From: SB11 sp943370295
GTDB taxonomy: Bacteria; Bacteroidota; Bacteroidia; UBA8524
Assembly (NCBI GenBank): GCA_943370295.1
Contig: CALRQL020000008.1
Location: 80,552 to 144,551 of the forward strand
DNA length: 64,000 nt
Direction: 5' to 3'
The notes under the pieces are model-generated. The model saw nothing but the letters and a program-made list of their open reading frames with translations. It was not told the origin of the DNA and did no database searches. Of this stretch, positions 15,913 through 24,244 are shown in pieces. A program made the position numbers and the translations under genes. Within the stretch, counting starts at the first letter, position 1, and the number at the start of each line of letters is the position of its first letter.

Positions 15913-16911
15913 TTATTTCAATCGTATTCCCAACGTCAGGCGGTGTACATTGCCCAAGCGGGTTTTATTGTTTAAGCTATAATCAATGCTAAATTTACCA
16001 AAGCGGCGGGGCAGCATATAGCCCACACCAATTGGGGGGAAACCGTCTTCGTCCTGCCCTATTTCATATCCTGTGCGGATAAACAGCATATTCTTAATGC
16101 CGTATTCTAGCCCTAAGGCAAGGGTTTCGTTATTATCAGAAGGATGGTTGAGCTGCAACGAGGTACGCAATACTTGGTTTTTTGCTTTAACAGCATCTAT
16201 CGAAGCACCTAATCGAAACGTTGTAGGTACTGAAAGAGTCTCAAAATTGGTGATTTCCTGCTCACCCGTATTTTTCAATACACTCACTTTTCCGCTGGGT
16301 TGCACGTTAATACCAAAGTTGGTAAGGGTAACAGCAAAACGCAGGTTGCGTACTTCGCGTATCAGATAATCAAGCCCTAAGTCAAACATTACGTTATTTA
16401 CCGCAACACCTGCCATTCCTTCGCGGGCGTATTTACCCGTCATACCAAACGTAAAGTTGCTGGTAAGGATACGGGCATACGAAGCACTAATTACAAAACT
16501 TGAGGGTGAAAACTTACGCCCCGTCCCAAGCGGCTGATATTCGGTAGTTTCATCCATCTCGCCCGTATTCAGCGACATTACATTAATACCCCAAAAAGCT
16601 TGCTGACCGCTGCGCATGGCAAATGCCCCCCAAGCCATATTAATTCCTGCATAGTAAAGGGTATTTCCTGCTTGTACATGATACTTTGCAGTGTCGATCC
16701 GTGAAAGCGCTGCAGGATTCCAATACAGGGCGCTTAGGTCATCAGATACAGAAACAAAGCTTCCGGCCATGCCTGTGCTGCGGGCATCGGGGGCAATTTT
16801 TAAAAATTGCATACCGGTGGTGCCGGTGCGCGAATTACCGAACGAGGGCAGCACCTGAGCTTTTAACGAACTGGCTGCTAATGTTGCGAGTATGAGCAAT
16901 GAAAACCTCAT
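15913..16911 (-). CDS. PorV/PorQ-family outer membrane beta-barrel protein
   Basis: A 332-residue exported protein with signal peptide (cleavage after SLKAQ). The opening FLKIAPDARSTGMAGSFVSV followed by SALYWNPAAL is the hallmark of the PorV/PorQ family, FadL-like barrels of the T9SS; PorV shuttles cargo to the attachment complex. The remainder is alternating amphipathic strands ending in a polar-aromatic barrel end. Whether this one is PorV itself or a paralogue cannot be told; pairing with an NHL lipoprotein instead of PorU suggests a paralogue. It is the first gene of the pair and diverges from the ferredoxin reductase gene. Confidence 0.82.
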   Translation of the reverse strand: MRFSLLILATLAASSLKAQVLPSFGNSRTGTTGMQFLKIAPDARSTGMAGSFVSVSDDLSALYWNPAALSRIDTAKYHVQAGNTLYYAGINMAWGAFAMRSGQQAFWGINVMSLNTGEMDETTEYQPLGTGRKFSPSSFVISASYARILTSNFTFGMTGKYAREGMAGVAVNNVMFDLGLDYLIREVRNLRFAVTLTNFGINVQPSGKVSVLKNTGEQEITNFETLSVPTTFRLGASIDAVKAKNQVLRTSLQLNHPSDNNETLALGLEYGIKNMLFIRTGYEIGQDEDGFPPIGVGYMLPRRFGKFSIDYSLNNKTRLGNVHRLTLGIRLK

Positions 16912-17076
16912 ATAAAAAGTGTTGCAAATTACTACCTTTTACCTTGTTTGTGATTATGTAGGAGTTAAATTTGATAACAGGAGATTGATAAGTACCAAAA
17001 GGGGTCCATATAATATGGCTGGGCTTGATTACCCAATACCTGACCCATATCATTTCAAATAAACTAACGCTTGTTG

Positions 17077-17084
17077 TACCTTTG
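17077..17084 (+). promoter_or_regulatory. -7 element of the ferredoxin reductase gene
   Basis: TACCTTTG, a perfect -7 match, 24 bp upstream of the ATG at 17109. Its position excludes the in-frame start at 17025, which would lie upstream of the transcription start. Confidence 0.5.
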
Positions 17085-17108
17085 CGGCGTTATTTAGAAC
17101 GATTACAA

Positions 17109-18113
17109 ATGATAACGACCGATATATGTATAATAGGCGCGGGTCCTGTGGGCTTGTTCGCTGTTTTTGAAGCCGGCTTGCTGAAGCTTCGCTGCCATGT
17201 GATGGATGTTTTGCCTCAAGTTGGCGGCCAGTTGAGTGAGATTTATCCCAAAAAACCCATTTATGATATCCCCGGTTATCCAAGTATTTTGGCCCAAGAC
17301 CTGATTGATAACCTGATGGAGCAAATTGCTCCTTTCCATCCTACTTTTACATTGGGAGAAAGGGTTGAAGAACTTGACAAACAAGAAGACGGCACTTTTA
17401 TAGTAACTACCAACGAGGGAACAAAAGTACACGCCAAAGCAGTTTGTATTGCCGGTGGATTGGGTTGTTTTGAGCCCCGTAAACCCGCACTTGCCAACAT
17501 TGAACAATTTGAAGGCAAGGGCATTACTTACATGATAAAAGACCCCGAAACGTACAGGGGCAAAAAGGTAGTTTTGGCAGGTGGCGGAGACAGTGCCTTG
17601 GACTGGGCCATTTACCTTGCTGATGTAGCTTCTGAACTATCGTTGGTACACCGTAACGAAAGCTTTAGGGGTGCGCCTGATAGTGCCCAAAAAGTGGTTC
17701 AACTTGCTCAGGCGGGTAAAATTAACCTGTACCTAAGCAGTAATATTACTGAATTGAACGGTAACGGCGTATTAAAGAGCCTCACGATACAGGATAAAGA
17801 TAAAACCAGCTACCCTGTTGATATTGATTATTTTATTCCTTTGTTTGGTCTTAGTCCCAAATTGGGGCCTATTGAGGCTTGGGGACTAAATATTGATAAG
17901 CAGGCCATTGAGGTGGACACTGAAAAATTTGAAACTAATGTGCCCGGTGTGTTTGCCATTGGTGATATTAATACTTATCCCGGTAAATTAAAGCTGATAC
18001 TAAGCGGTTTCCATGAGGCGGCCTTAATGTCGCACGGTGCCTTCCGTTACATGAATCCCGGAAAGGTGTTAAACCTTAAATATACTACCGTAAACGGTAT
18101 TCAATCTTTTTAA
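17109..18113 (+). CDS. ferredoxin/flavodoxin--NADP+ reductase, thioredoxin-reductase-like type
   Basis: A 334-residue flavoenzyme. The FAD motif IGAGPVGLFAVFEAG begins at residue 9, the NADP motif LAGGGDSALDWAIYLAD is near residue 158, and the C-terminal GVFAIGDINTYPGKLKL binds FAD. The CxxC redox pair of thioredoxin reductases is absent, which is diagnostic of the YumC/TrxR-like ferredoxin reductases. It moves electrons between NADPH and ferredoxin in the cytoplasm. The ferredoxin gene begins 98 bp downstream, so enzyme and substrate are encoded together. The start at 17109 is chosen because of the promoter position and direct onset of the FAD fold. Confidence 0.92.
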   Translation: MITTDICIIGAGPVGLFAVFEAGLLKLRCHVMDVLPQVGGQLSEIYPKKPIYDIPGYPSILAQDLIDNLMEQIAPFHPTFTLGERVEELDKQEDGTFIVTTNEGTKVHAKAVCIAGGLGCFEPRKPALANIEQFEGKGITYMIKDPETYRGKKVVLAGGGDSALDWAIYLADVASELSLVHRNESFRGAPDSAQKVVQLAQAGKINLYLSSNITELNGNGVLKSLTIQDKDKTSYPVDIDYFIPLFGLSPKLGPIEAWGLNIDKQAIEVDTEKFETNVPGVFAIGDINTYPGKLKLILSGFHEAALMSHGAFRYMNPGKVLNLKYTTVNGIQSF

Positions 18114-18211
18114 ATTTTGATTTGATGATTTATAGATTAATTGATTGAACAAAGTAGTTTTGTTGACATTAATTTATAAATCAACAAGTCGAAAAATCTG
18201 TAATTCAATAA

Positions 18212-18535
18212 ATGAATAGCGAAATAACAGTTTACGTGCTGAACGATAATGGGGAAAAAGAACCCGTTATTGCTCCCACGGATATGGCCCTTAGTTTAAT
18301 GGAAGTTTTGAAGGGTAGCGGTTACCCCGTTGAGGCCCGGTGCGGTGGCATGGCACTTTGCGCTACTTGCCATGTAGAGGTACTGAACGATGTGCCCCTC
18401 ACTCCTGAAAATGATGATGAAATGGCCATGCTTGATACAGTGCCCAATATCACCTCTACCAGCCGACTGGGTTGTCAAATAAAAATCACCGAAGAAATGG
18501 ACGGTTTGGAAGTCCGTATTTTAGGCGACCAATGA
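18212..18535 (+). CDS. [2Fe-2S] ferredoxin, adrenodoxin type
   Basis: A 107-residue vertebrate/ISC-type ferredoxin. The cluster cysteines are Cys44, Cys50, Cys53 and Cys88 (EARCGGMALCATCHVEV and LGCQI), spaced C-x5-C-x2-C-x34-C. The segment between, LTPENDDEMAMLD, is the acidic partner-binding helix of the family. It is an electron carrier in the cytoplasm and very likely the partner of the reductase encoded just upstream. A TAGTTTTG at 18155-18162 may give it its own promoter. Confidence 0.93.
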   Translation: MNSEITVYVLNDNGEKEPVIAPTDMALSLMEVLKGSGYPVEARCGGMALCATCHVEVLNDVPLTPENDDEMAMLDTVPNITSTSRLGCQIKITEEMDGLEVRILGDQ

Positions 18536-18597
18536 TTGTTTAGTTATCAAACATCTTTCAGGCATAAAGAAGGGGTCAGGGATGGTCTTTAAAATTG

Positions 18598-18836
18598 TTT
18601 AACTCACCTCCGAAATTTTCTTAGTCTGAAGCTCACATAGTAGTCCTTCCCACAGGAGAAGGCGACTATTTGAAAGTCGGGCTAATGATTAATCAGGTAG
18701 GGGTATTTGGTCGGCATGTACACAGACCTGCCGCTATGGATAGAGCACCCAACCTGCTATCAATAGCATCGGGATTTATTCCCGATGGTCTTGGAGTAGA
18801 AAAGTGAGATTCCCAACCAAGTTGGGAATGACGGGA
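18598..18836. repeat. locus 3: composite element in C-D-A order (truncated)
   Basis: In the 386-bp gap between the convergent ferredoxin and threonine dehydrogenase genes, a fragment of module C (TTTAACTCACCTCCGA, 18598-18630) is followed by a partial D (about 18643-18709, with GAAGGCGAC and the right end AGGTAGGGG) and a full A unit (18711-18836) ending in the ATTCCCAA-type hairpin. D and A are one base apart. The order is the reverse of locus 4. Confidence 0.85.
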
Positions 18837-18854
18837 TGGAATCTGTGTAAAACA

Positions 18855-18890
18855 GAAAATAAAAATGGCTCGACGTTTCACGTCGAGCCA
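18855..18890 (-). terminator. rho-independent terminator of the threonine dehydrogenase gene
   Basis: A perfect 10-bp stem TGGCTCGACG / CGTCGAGCCA (18866-18890) with a 5-nt loop. On the minus strand it is followed by TTTTTATTTTCTG. It lies 31 bp past the stop of the dehydrogenase gene. Confidence 0.88.
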
Positions 18891-18921
18891 TCGTGTAAGT
18901 TCATTAAATCGAATGTATTGA

Positions 18922-19890
18922 TTAGCCGTTGGCCATCATACGTTTCAGGTTTTCAAGCATATCCTTGGTCATAGCGTCAAGGTCGTACTTAGGTTGCCAA
19001 CCCCAATCGGCACGGGCAACGCTGTCATCAATACTATCGGGCCAGCTGGCGGCAATAGCTTTGCGCACAGGGTCTATATCATAACTCATGGTAAAGCCGG
19101 GCATTACCTTCGCAATGCTGGCGGCAATTTCCTCAGGGTTAAAACTCATACCGGCCACGTTGTAGCTGCTGCGTATGGTAAGTTTATCCGCAGGTGCTTC
19201 CATCAAGCTAATGGTCGCATTTAGCGCATCGGGCATATACAGCATAGGCAAGGTAGAATCTTGCGGTAAGAAGCACGAGAATTTGTTGTGTTTCAATGCC
19301 TCGTGGTAAATATCAACGGCATAATCCGTAGTACCGCCGCCCGGAGCTGACTTGTAGCCTATCAAACCGGGATAGCGTATGCTACGCACATCTACACCGT
19401 ACTTTTTAAAATAATATTCGCAATAACGCTCGCCTGCCTGCTTGCTGATACCGTAAATGGTATTAGGGTCCATTACGCAGTGTTGAGGGGTATTTACAGC
19501 GGGAGTATTAGGACCGAAAACAGCAATACTGCTGGGCCAGTATATTTTGCCTGTTTTGTATTCAATAGCGGCATCCAATACATTAAACAAACCGTCCATG
19601 TTAAGTTCCCATGCAAACTTGGGGTGCTTTTCTGCCGTTGCAGAAAGTAGTGCCGCCAAATGGTACACTTGTTTGGGTTTGTATTTGGTAAACAACTCGG
19701 CAAGGCGGGGTTTATCCAGCACATCCAGCACCTCGTAGGGGCCTGTTTGGGTAAGTACTGCATTCACATCAGCAGCGGGTTTCACATCACTGGCTACTAC
19801 ATTATTGCCGCCGTGCAACGCACGCAGGGCTTCTACCAGTTCAGTTCCCAATTGGCCTGCTGAGCCTATTACCAAAATTGTATCGTTCAT
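18922..19890 (-). CDS. L-threonine 3-dehydrogenase, short-chain (UDP-epimerase-like) type
   Basis: A 322-residue extended short-chain dehydrogenase. The NAD motif VIGSAGQLGTEL is at residues 6-17; the catalytic Tyr/Lys pair is in YGISKQAGE. The sequences VRSIRYPGLIGYKSAPGG and TTDYAVDIYHEAL, and the C-terminal DDSVARADWGW, are characteristic of the epimerase-like threonine dehydrogenases known from Flavobacteria and animals, which differ from the zinc-dependent E. coli Tdh. It oxidises threonine to 2-amino-3-ketobutyrate in the cytoplasm. It is monocistronic, with its own terminator. Confidence 0.9.
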   Translation of the reverse strand: MNDTILVIGSAGQLGTELVEALRALHGGNNVVASDVKPAADVNAVLTQTGPYEVLDVLDKPRLAELFTKYKPKQVYHLAALLSATAEKHPKFAWELNMDGLFNVLDAAIEYKTGKIYWPSSIAVFGPNTPAVNTPQHCVMDPNTIYGISKQAGERYCEYYFKKYGVDVRSIRYPGLIGYKSAPGGGTTDYAVDIYHEALKHNKFSCFLPQDSTLPMLYMPDALNATISLMEAPADKLTIRSSYNVAGMSFNPEEIAASIAKVMPGFTMSYDIDPVRKAIAASWPDSIDDSVARADWGWQPKYDLDAMTKDMLENLKRMMANG

Positions 19891-19933
19891 TATTGTATTG
19901 TGTTTTGAGGATGCGAATTTAAACGGTAGCAGC

Positions 19934-20707
19934 TTACTTCAAATAATAAAAATGCACATACTTTATAAACTTGCTGTAGGCATTGCCGCAACTGATGATA
20001 AAGCCTGTTTTGCCCTGTAATATGCCCAAACGAATAAAAAACGATTGAAAAAAAGACCATAACGGATTGAATACCAATTTTATAAACGCGACTTTTTTGC
20101 CCTTACGTTTAAGCTCATCGGCACCCAACTTTCCGTAGGTGTTCATTTTTAAAAAGTATTTATCGATGCTTTGAAACGAATAATGGAGTATGTCGCACTT
20201 CAATGCAGCAACGCCGCCGCCTGCCGTTAGCTCCACATCTTCATGCACGGCTGAAGTATTAAAGCGTGCATACTTGCGGTTAAACAATCGTTTCTGTCTG
20301 TCGGGGTACCAGCCGCAGTAGCGTATCCACTCACCCATAAAAAAGGTTTTACGAGGCATGGTATATACCGGTTTTGCAGCCCAGCTATTGTTTAGTTGCT
20401 CCCATTTGGTTTCAACCTCTTTGCGCAGCTCAGTACTAATCTCTTCGTCAGCATCCACCCAAAAAATCACATCGTTTTTGGCTTTCCCCACGCCTAATTG
20501 CTTGGTAGCGGCATAGCCCTGCCACTCAACTTTAATAAATTTTGTGTTGTGATAGCTTTGGGCTACCTGCGGGGTGCGGTCGGTACTGCCTGAATCTAAC
20601 ACCAATACCTCATCGATCCATTGCAGTGATTCAAGGCAACGGGCAATGTTGGTTTCTTCGTTATTGGCCAGTACAACGGCGCTTATCGGCAAAAGGTTTT
20701 GTGCCAC
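19934..20707 (-). CDS. glycosyltransferase family 2 (WaaE/KdtX-like)
   Basis: A 257-residue GT2 enzyme. The nucleotide-sugar fold opens with ISAVVLANNEETNIARCL; DSGSTDRT and the metal-binding WVDADEEI (DxD type) follow, then FMGEWIRYCGWYPD and the tail with hydrophobic membrane-associated helices. These blocks are typical of LPS core beta-1,4-glucosyltransferases of the WaaE/KdtX group. It probably modifies the lipopolysaccharide core at the inner membrane. It starts 8 bp downstream of a TAGTTTTG -7 element (20715-20722, minus strand), so its message is nearly leaderless. Confidence 0.88.
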   Translation of the reverse strand: MAQNLLPISAVVLANNEETNIARCLESLQWIDEVLVLDSGSTDRTPQVAQSYHNTKFIKVEWQGYAATKQLGVGKAKNDVIFWVDADEEISTELRKEVETKWEQLNNSWAAKPVYTMPRKTFFMGEWIRYCGWYPDRQKRLFNRKYARFNTSAVHEDVELTAGGGVAALKCDILHYSFQSIDKYFLKMNTYGKLGADELKRKGKKVAFIKLVFNPLWSFFQSFFIRLGILQGKTGFIISCGNAYSKFIKYVHFYYLK

Positions 20708-20714
20708 AGTGCGG

Positions 20715-20722
20715 CAAAACTA
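20715..20722 (-). promoter_or_regulatory. -7 element of the GT2 gene
   Basis: TAGTTTTG on the minus strand, a perfect TAnnTTTG match 7 bp upstream of the start codon at 20707. No -33 TTTG is seen. Confidence 0.42.
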
Positions 20723-20838
20723 CATATTTTGGCGGGCATTGGCACATCTCCTTAATTTTTACCTTAAACGTATTTTTTAAACTACACCCAAACGTTATTT
20801 CTTTGTAAAGTGTCTATACACAAAACACCTTACGGCCA

Positions 20839-22245
20839 ATGAATAAGATTTTTACATACTTTTTTTGCTTGCTGTTGCTGGCAACTAACCAACTTGCCGC
20901 CCAAACCAACGGCCAGTGCGGAACTCTGCTTACCGATGAGCAAAAAGCATTGCTGCTTGATTATGCACAAAACGGACGTGGGTTTGCCACCAAAAGTGCC
21001 GCACAATATTATGTACCCATCTATTTTCATTTTGTGGGCGATGATGCCGGCAAAGGCTTTTACAACAGCCACCAATTGATGCTTGATTTGTGTGAACTGA
21101 ACCGCCAATATGCTGCCGTGGGCTTTTATTACTACCTAGCAGGTATTGAATACATCAGCAACTCTACTTATTTCGACCATGATTATAACGGCGGTTATGA
21201 CATGATGCGCCAAAAGAATAAACCCAACGTAGCCAACGTGTACATTGTATTAAACCCTGCGGGCAACTGCGGTTATTTTTCACCCGGACGAAATGGGGTA
21301 GCTGTGGGTAAAAACTGTATGGGCACAGGCGCTACTACACTTGCGCATGAAATGGGTCATTTTTTCTCTCTTCCCCATCCTTTTGACAATGTTACCGGTG
21401 TGCAAGAGTATGTAAACGGAACTAACTGCGCCGTTGCTGGTGATTTGTTTTGTGATACCCGTGCTGATTTTTTAAATACCCGTTGGAATTGCCCTTATAC
21501 AGGCAACCAGCTTGACCCCTTGGGTGATAAATACGATCCTGACGAAACCTTGTTTATGAGTTATGCTTCTGACCATTGTGCTCACCGATTTTCGGACGAG
21601 CAGATTGATGCGATGAAATACAATATAAACACCAGCCGTATTAATCTTAAAGGTCCTTTGCAGGATACCATGCCTGTGCAACAGACTGCTAAACGTATTT
21701 GGCCTCCGGATAATGCTGCACAAAAACCCACTGAATCAAAATTTATGTGGAGCAGTGTACCCGGTGCTGATTATTATATTTTGCAGGTGTCTCAAATCTC
21801 GGTGTTTCCTAGCAACCTACCGGTTGATATTATGACAAAAGACACCAGCTATATTGCCACCGGACTTACCAACGGCCGCACATACCGCTGGAGGGTACGC
21901 CCTGTATATGCTGCCCGCACTTGTACTGATTTCACTACTGATGTAGGCGTATTTGTTACCTCACTAACCACGGGCATTGATGCTGCTGAAAATACCGAAA
22001 TGCTGGTATATCCAAATCCCGCGGCTAAAAACTCTTTGGTTACTGTAGCATTCCAAACTGAGCAAACAGGAGAAATTAAGGCTTCTATCAGCACTGTGGA
22101 AGGTAAAACGATAAGTTCTTCGTTATTGCAAAAACAAAGTGATTTGCAATACAGCCTTTCGATTGACGGTCTGCCCGCAGGAATTTATTTTGTTGAGCTT
22201 ACTAATGGCAGTAACACTACCCGCCATAAATTGATGGTTGAATAA
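20839..22245 (+). CDS. secreted M43-type zinc metalloprotease with T9SS sorting domain
   Basis: A 468-residue secreted protein. A signal peptide ends at QLAAQ. The catalytic zinc site is LAHEMGHFFSLPH (HExxHxxxxxH), and the downstream LFMSYASDHCAHRFSDEQ is a metzincin Met-turn followed by the family's C..RF..EQ block, as in cytophagalysin-type M43 proteases. After it come a fibronectin-III-like domain (about 285-375, SKFMWSSVPGADYYILQVS) and a C-terminal T9SS type A signal (VYPNPAAKNSL ... GIYFVELTNG ... HKLMVE). It would be exported through the T9SS to the surface or medium. Single gene. Confidence 0.9.
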   Translation: MNKIFTYFFCLLLLATNQLAAQTNGQCGTLLTDEQKALLLDYAQNGRGFATKSAAQYYVPIYFHFVGDDAGKGFYNSHQLMLDLCELNRQYAAVGFYYYLAGIEYISNSTYFDHDYNGGYDMMRQKNKPNVANVYIVLNPAGNCGYFSPGRNGVAVGKNCMGTGATTLAHEMGHFFSLPHPFDNVTGVQEYVNGTNCAVAGDLFCDTRADFLNTRWNCPYTGNQLDPLGDKYDPDETLFMSYASDHCAHRFSDEQIDAMKYNINTSRINLKGPLQDTMPVQQTAKRIWPPDNAAQKPTESKFMWSSVPGADYYILQVSQISVFPSNLPVDIMTKDTSYIATGLTNGRTYRWRVRPVYAARTCTDFTTDVGVFVTSLTTGIDAAENTEMLVYPNPAAKNSLVTVAFQTEQTGEIKASISTVEGKTISSSLLQKQSDLQYSLSIDGLPAGIYFVELTNGSNTTRHKLMVE

Positions 22246-22374
22246 AACGGTACTCTTTAGACGATAAATACACAGAAAAACGCATTTTTATCGTTTACCT
22301 TTTGTTGATGACTTCGTATTAATACCAAAATTGGAACAGATATTGGATTAATCAAGAAACAAACCGACACGACT

Positions 22375-23187
22375 ATGAAAAAGGTAATTGTATTAATGAG
22401 TGTTTTTGGGGCTTTGGCTACTTTGCCGGCCTTTATTGAAAAAGATAAAGTGGAACCGGAATACCGCACCTTTGAGATGCGGAAAATAACCAACAAAGCC
22501 TTTACCTACGGAGAAAAACTAAACTACCGCGTACACTACGGATTTGTGAACGCAGGAGACATTGAGTTGCAGGTGAAACCAACTCCTGTAAATATAAATG
22601 GCAGATACGCCTACCACATCGACGGCTTCGGCAAGTCTCGCTCAGGTTTCGACTGGATGTTTAAAGTACGCGACCGCTTTGAAACGTATATTGATACCCA
22701 AGCCATACTTCCTCTTCAGTTTGTTAAAAACCAAAAAGAAGGAGGCTATGAGGATACCGACTTTGTAATTTTTGACCATAAACTCAAAAAATACTTTAGC
22801 AAAAAAGGAAGCAAAACCACCCCCATTGATATTCAAGACGTATTATCAGTAGCCTATTATGCCCGTACACTGGATGTAAGAAACTCACCCGTAGGCACTG
22901 AGTTTATCTTAAACGTGTATTTGGATAATGAAATTTACCCCTTAAAATTCAGGATTGACGGCCGCGAGGTATTAAGTACTGATGTAGGAAAAATAAACTC
23001 CATCCGTATTATCCCCGAGGTAATTAATGGTCGTGTGTTTAAAGATAAAAACGCAATGAAAGTTTGGGTAAGTGATGATGAAAACAAACTACCCTTGCGC
23101 ATACAGGCCGACATTTTAGTAGGCTCTATAAAAGCAGATATTACCGGCCACTCAGGATTGAAAAACGAACTAAACGTTAAGAAATAA
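22375..23187 (+). CDS. DUF3108 domain-containing exported protein
   Basis: A 270-residue protein with a hydrophobic N-terminal signal or anchor (about 1-20). From FTYGEKLNYRVHYGFVNAGD onward it matches the DUF3108 pattern: a beta-rich fold, with RSGFDWMFKVRDRFETY, FVKNQKEGGYEDTD, QDVLSVAYYAR and the end PLRIQADILVGSIKADI. The function is not known for the family; it is predicted periplasmic. It stands between the metalloprotease (129 bp) and pnuC, closed by a strong terminator. Confidence 0.88.
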   Translation: MKKVIVLMSVFGALATLPAFIEKDKVEPEYRTFEMRKITNKAFTYGEKLNYRVHYGFVNAGDIELQVKPTPVNINGRYAYHIDGFGKSRSGFDWMFKVRDRFETYIDTQAILPLQFVKNQKEGGYEDTDFVIFDHKLKKYFSKKGSKTTPIDIQDVLSVAYYARTLDVRNSPVGTEFILNVYLDNEIYPLKFRIDGREVLSTDVGKINSIRIIPEVINGRVFKDKNAMKVWVSDDENKLPLRIQADILVGSIKADITGHSGLKNELNVKK

Positions 23188-23205
23188 CAATTACAATTAC
23201 CTTTG

Positions 23206-23240
23206 ACCCCGCTTGCCCTTTTGGTGCAGCGGGGTTTTTT
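23206..23240 (+). terminator. rho-independent terminator of the DUF3108 gene
   Basis: Stem ACCCCGCT / AGCGGGGT with a 14-nt loop, followed by TTTTTTATTTT, 19 bp past the stop codon. Confidence 0.88.
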
Positions 23241-23253
23241 ATTTTAGTTTGTT

Positions 23254-23910
23254 TTGGATTTTTTTAGCACTCAAAATATCGCATTTACTTGGCTGGGGTA
23301 TCACATGAGTTATGCCGAGCTGATTGCAACTGTATTCGGTATTGCAGCTACCATACTTTCAGCCATGCGGATTACCTATACATGGTTGGTAAATATGGTA
23401 GCAGTGGTAATGTTTGCCTTTATATCCTACCAGCTAAAAATATACAGCGATTTAATTTTGCAGGCCTATTACTTCAGTATGGGGGTATTGGGTTGGCTGT
23501 GGTGGAATAAAAAAGCCAGCAACAATTTTGTACACGTGGCGTATTGGTCGCCGGGTTTAAATGTTTATTTGCTAACCGTTGCCGGGATATTAGTAGCCGC
23601 TGCTATAATAGGTTATTGCACATCTAACTTCCATATTTGGATGCCACAGTGGTTTCCGCAACAGGCTTCCTTACCCTATTTAAGCTCGTTAGTGCTAATA
23701 ATGAGTTTGGTGGGCACCTATTTGATGGGACGTCGGTACATCGAAAACTGGTGGCTATGGGCAGTTAGCAATCTTATCTCAGCAGGGATATACCTTTCGC
23801 AAGACAGTCTGTTTATTTTTATCACCTATCTCATTTTTTGGGTTATCGGCTTAAGCGGTTGGTATAACTGGCAAAAAGAATACGACACCGCAAAAAACAT
23901 CAATTCATAG
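23254..23910 (+). CDS. pnuC: nicotinamide riboside/mononucleotide transporter PnuC
   Basis: A 218-residue membrane protein with seven predicted helices. PnuC landmarks are the start LGYHMSYAELIATVFG, YFSMGVLGWLWW, MGRRYIENWWLWAVSN and the C-terminal FWVIGLSGWYNWQKEY. It imports nicotinamide riboside, which is trapped by phosphorylation for NAD synthesis. The start is TTG at 23254; the ATG at 23305 would cut off the conserved first helix. The gene begins 14 bp after the upstream terminator, so its promoter is crowded and not evident. Repeat locus 4 follows the stop. Confidence 0.92.
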   Translation: MDFFSTQNIAFTWLGYHMSYAELIATVFGIAATILSAMRITYTWLVNMVAVVMFAFISYQLKIYSDLILQAYYFSMGVLGWLWWNKKASNNFVHVAYWSPGLNVYLLTVAGILVAAAIIGYCTSNFHIWMPQWFPQQASLPYLSSLVLIMSLVGTYLMGRRYIENWWLWAVSNLISAGIYLSQDSLFIFITYLIFWVIGLSGWYNWQKEYDTAKNINS

Positions 23911-23925
23911 CCTCCCGAAAAAAAC

Positions 23926-24236
23926 CCATCGGGAATAAATCCCGATGCTGTTAACAGAAAATTGAGTCCTCTATCCATAGCAGCAGGACTATGTACCTGT
24001 CGCAGACCCCTACCCGAAATATCCTTAGCCCGACGTTCCCAAAGTCGGCTCCCCCTTTTAAATGCTGCCTGCAAAGCAAATAGTCGGGATGAGGTGAACA
24101 GCCTTGCGCGTACCATCCCCCTTTAACTCTCCCCCGAAACTTCCTAAGCCCGACGTTCAAATACTCGCCCCTCTCTAAATTTAGAGAGGGGAAAGTTGGG
24201 TAATTGTGGCTTTTCAATACTTTAGAGTGAGTTAAA
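23926..24236. repeat. locus 4: composite palindromic element, full A-D-C order
   Basis: Module A (23926-24003), module D (24004-24098) and module C (24122-24236) lie head to tail between convergent pnuC and an exported-protein gene. A ends where D begins. C has inverted ends TTTAACTC / GAGTTAAA and a central perfect palindrome with 12-bp arms CCCCTCTCTAAA. With locus 6 this is one of the two most complete copies; together they define the element as about 310-365 bp. Confidence 0.9.
24122..24236. repeat. module C copy (MITE-like, 115 bp)
   Basis: Left end TTTAACTCTCCCCCGA, right end TAGAGTGAGTTAAA, central palindrome of 24 bp. Internal text AGCCCGACGTTCAAATA is shared with the copies in locus 7. 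No target-site duplication is visible. Confidence 0.75.
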
Positions 24237-24244
24237 AACACCCA

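Noticed and set aside
18540..18600. tRNA or other stable RNA in the gap after ferredoxin
   Set aside because: No anticodon or TpsiC arm (GGTTCGA) could be found on either strand here or anywhere in the window.
22260..22300. Terminator after the M43 protease gene
   Set aside because: ACGATAAA/TTTATCGT arms are only 8 bp, the loop is long and there is no U-tract.
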